Source of the DNA: Tyto alba
Lineage: Eukaryota; Chordata; Aves; Strigiformes; Tytonidae
Assembly (NCBI RefSeq): GCF_018691265.1
Contig: NW_024881322.1
Coordinates: 930,001-994,000, forward strand
Reading direction: 5' to 3'
DNA: 64,000 nt
Of this stretch, positions 61,821 to 64,000 are shown piece by piece. The position numbers and the translations under genes were made by a program. Below the pieces are notes generated by a model. The model ran no database searches. It had not been told where the DNA came from and worked only from the letters and a program-made list of their open reading frames with translations. The first letter of the stretch is position 1. Every line of letters begins with the position of its first letter.

Positions 61821-61916
61821 CAGAATCATAGAATCATACAATGGTTTAGGTCACCTGGTTCCAACCGCCCTGCCGTGGGCAGGGACATCTTCCACTAGAT
61901 CAGGTTCCCTCAGTGG
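61821..61916 (-). mobile_element. CR1 LINE, short 3'-end fragment
   Basis: Reads as the reverse complement of the CR1 3' end: the octamer tail CAGAATCATAGAATCATACA, then ATGGTTTAGGT, GGTTCCAACC, CCCTGCCGTGGGCAGGGACA and CCACTAGATCAGGTT. Only about 95 bp are recognisable, so this is a strongly 5'-truncated or eroded insertion on the minus strand. An extra AGAATCAT just left of it (61808-61815) may be another decayed octamer. Confidence 0.9.
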
Positions 61917-62992
61917 CTGTGCAAAGGGGAGTCTGGCTGGCTCATCATTCAAATATGACTCATAACTTAAGTCAGGCAGATTCAACCAAAGTGGACATAA
62001 ATCACACAGACTTTAAAAATCTGTCAGCTGGTGGGAAAGTGGAGAGGGCAGCATATGCTAATTTGACAACAAATTCAGAAACCGGGAATCTGTAGCAGTC
62101 CATTAATGCTTTTGTATCATTATTGTAAACAGGTTTTCTGGGATGCAGTTTTGTCCTTGATCAAAACTTCGCAACAAATTATAGTGTAGATAGAGTGTTT
62201 TGATCAGAAACACTCATGGCAATGGAAACTGACGCTGACCATATTGTTCTTTCCTTTCAATCACTGTCAGAGCTGAAAAGTTTCCAGTTTTTGTTGATCT
62301 ACAATACCTACTATTGAAACAGTTTCAGACAGCGAAATCTAGTGCATATGTAAACTGTCATAATTTTTTAAATTGAGCTGTGCATCCTTCTACAGTGATC
62401 TGCCCTGTGGTTTGTGGCTTGCCCCTCACCTGCTCCACATTAGTAGGCACAAACTATTCTTTTGTGTTGCTGTAAAGGTAGTGAGCTCTCTCTTTGGGGG
62501 AGACAGATGAGGCAGTTATACAAAAGTAACTTCAGTTTTGTCGTCATCACTGCCATCATCACAAATAACATAAATGCTAGTATCACTTCCAGAGACGTAT
62601 GCATGTTCACCAAATGGACTGGGAATGAAACAAGGCAAATGTCAGCTCTGGAAATGGAAGAATTTGAAAACTAGGCCAACTTTACAAGGGAAAAAGAAGG
62701 GAGTTAATGAGTCTACAGGGTTGTATACAACTACAGTGCAGTAGTTACTATTGCTTTAGTGCCATTATTGTATACAGCTTCCTCAAGGCAACTTGATGTT
62801 CTTGATCAGACATTTGGGAATAGTTAGTTACATATGTAGTGTTTTGACAGAAAAGAGGCACACAAAGAAAAATTGGTACATGCATATTGTTTTTATGATC
62901 TCTTCCTGTACTGTGCTACAAAGAAAAAATGATTTTTCACATGAGCAATGATCATGAAAATATTAGAAGGAACCAGTCCTGCTAACAATTGT
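61917..62992. other. AT-rich noncoding DNA
   Basis: Unique sequence with short frames only. No gene or element was recognised. Confidence 0.6.
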
Positions 62993-63583
62993 TGTTGTGC
63001 TCACTTGTCTCCACCATGAAACTTGAAAGGCCTTGAGTCCCCAGGGTTCATGCATTCTTAGGAACTCCCAGGTTAGGAGGCGCGAGGCTCTAAGCTCGAG
63101 CTGGCCGGGTAAGTGGAGCCAGCAAGAAATCTAAGTGAGCCCAGCTGGTCGGCTACTGTCTTTGCTGTGCCAGTACTGCTTGCCTCGCATGGTGGATACG
63201 TCTCACCTAACGGTAGTCACCTGTCTGGCAGGTGCCTAGCCTAAGATAATCTTCGAGGTTCTGTGTATAGTCATATATATATATATATATCTTTATATAT
63301 GGAGAATATGTGCTTTCAGAGGCTAATTGTTTCTACCTGTCGTAGACTCCAACTTAGAAAGGGATAATTACCTTTCAGAAGTGTTTAACAGATGATGTTG
63401 AGATAGAGGCCAGACAATTTGCTTAGATTAGATGTCTAACACTAATGTCGAACCATTAGATAGGCTAGGCATTATGAGATTACTCTGCTCCTGGTGTTTT
63501 TCTGCAAGTTTATCCTTTCTTAGCCTTCCTGAAAGGATAAATAAAGTCTCCTGAGAAAGTATCTGTACTGTGGATATCCCACA
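62993..63583 (+). mobile_element. Possible LTR-like insert, unconfirmed
   Basis: A 591-bp segment bounded by TGTTGTG on the left and CCCACA on the right (TGT/ACA ends). Its left half, about 63040-63260, is clearly richer in G+C and CpG than the flanks. It holds a TATATATA run (63273-63290) and an AATAAA (63539-63544, within GATAAATAAAGTCTCC) about 40 bp before the right boundary, the order expected of U3, TATA and polyadenylation signal. The word CAATT occurs near both edges (62986-62990 and 63585-63589), but it does not abut the TG and CA ends exactly, so it is not a clean target-site duplication. I do not recognise the family. Chance assembly of common words is a real alternative. Confidence 0.3.
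63273..63290. repeat. (AT)9 microsatellite
   Basis: Nine consecutive AT units followed by CTTTATATATGG. It may also serve as the TATA region of the possible LTR-like insert around it. Confidence 0.9.
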
Positions 63584-64000
63584 CCAATTATGTTTTTATA
63601 GTTGGGTGGGTGAAATAATACATTAGGGTGAAATCTCTCTGTCCTGAGGTTGTGTATCATTGTCAGATTTCATTCATAAGACTTGACACTTTTGAATTAA
63701 TCTATTTCCCCATATGGGAATTCTCATAAGTGTGATTAAAGTTCCATTTTTTTTTTTATGCTTATTATAATCCTATCTTTTATCATTCACATCACTGTAT
63801 TTGCAATATTGGGACTGTAATGCTATGCCGTATATATTCCCTGGGGTTCAAGTACAGTAGATCTACTTAGAAGTGAAGTATGAGGGGGATATAAATAAAC
63901 CAGATCAGAGAAAAGTGCGAAATCTTGGCTTCAAAGAAAGTTCAAAGAATGTAGAAGTGCTCGGGGAATAGTAGGAATGATTAAACCATTAGTGTCACTG
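63584..64000. other. AT-rich noncoding DNA to window end
   Basis: Unique sequence with a T11 run near 63748. No gene is seen, and nothing indicates that a feature is cut by the window edge. Confidence 0.6.

Overview
This window looks like nuclear DNA from a bird, and I find no gene in it that I can defend. The bird assignment rests on three CR1 LINE fragments, whose 3' ends carry the avian-type CCAACCCAAACCATTCTATGA block and octamer tail. It also rests on a complete solo LTR of a type I know from avian endogenous retroviruses (TGTCCTGG start, CTTAAATA TATA region, ACCACGACA end on its own strand), and on low overall repeat density with no SINEs seen. Species and chromosome cannot be told from the sequence. 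I recognise no protein family, tRNA, rRNA, snRNA or CRISPR array. Away from the tandem arrays, reading frames are short, stop-limited and often overlap frames on the other strand, as expected of intergenic or deep intronic DNA.

Layout. Positions 1-29872 are mostly unique, AT-leaning noncoding DNA, with homopolymer tracts, a dense CpG island at about 11335-11710 and a truncated CR1 at 26090-26247. The centre is the most structured part. A 1049-bp ERVL-like solo LTR (29873-30921, minus strand) has an exact 5-bp target-site duplication. It is followed 459 bp later by a minisatellite of exactly 25 units of 38 bp (31381-32330, 79% GC). Positions 34920-35280 form a second CpG island. Positions 36560-37110 are extremely AT-rich, and 38820-39140 is a weaker CpG-rich patch. 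A second array of exactly 66 units of 11 bp lies at 43937-44662, with almost every unit carrying CCATGG. The right third is AT-leaning and noncoding, with a well-preserved CR1 3' end (52055-52330), a small minus-strand CR1 end (61821-61916) and a possible second LTR-like insert near 62993-63583.

No set of genes works together here. The most interesting material is the two arrays. Both keep exact unit register with no indels, both have unit lengths not divisible by 3, and both therefore produce long artefactual open frames that gene finders could mistake for proteins. The two CpG islands are the best candidates for promoters of unannotated transcripts. I did not find evidence of a novel biological system.
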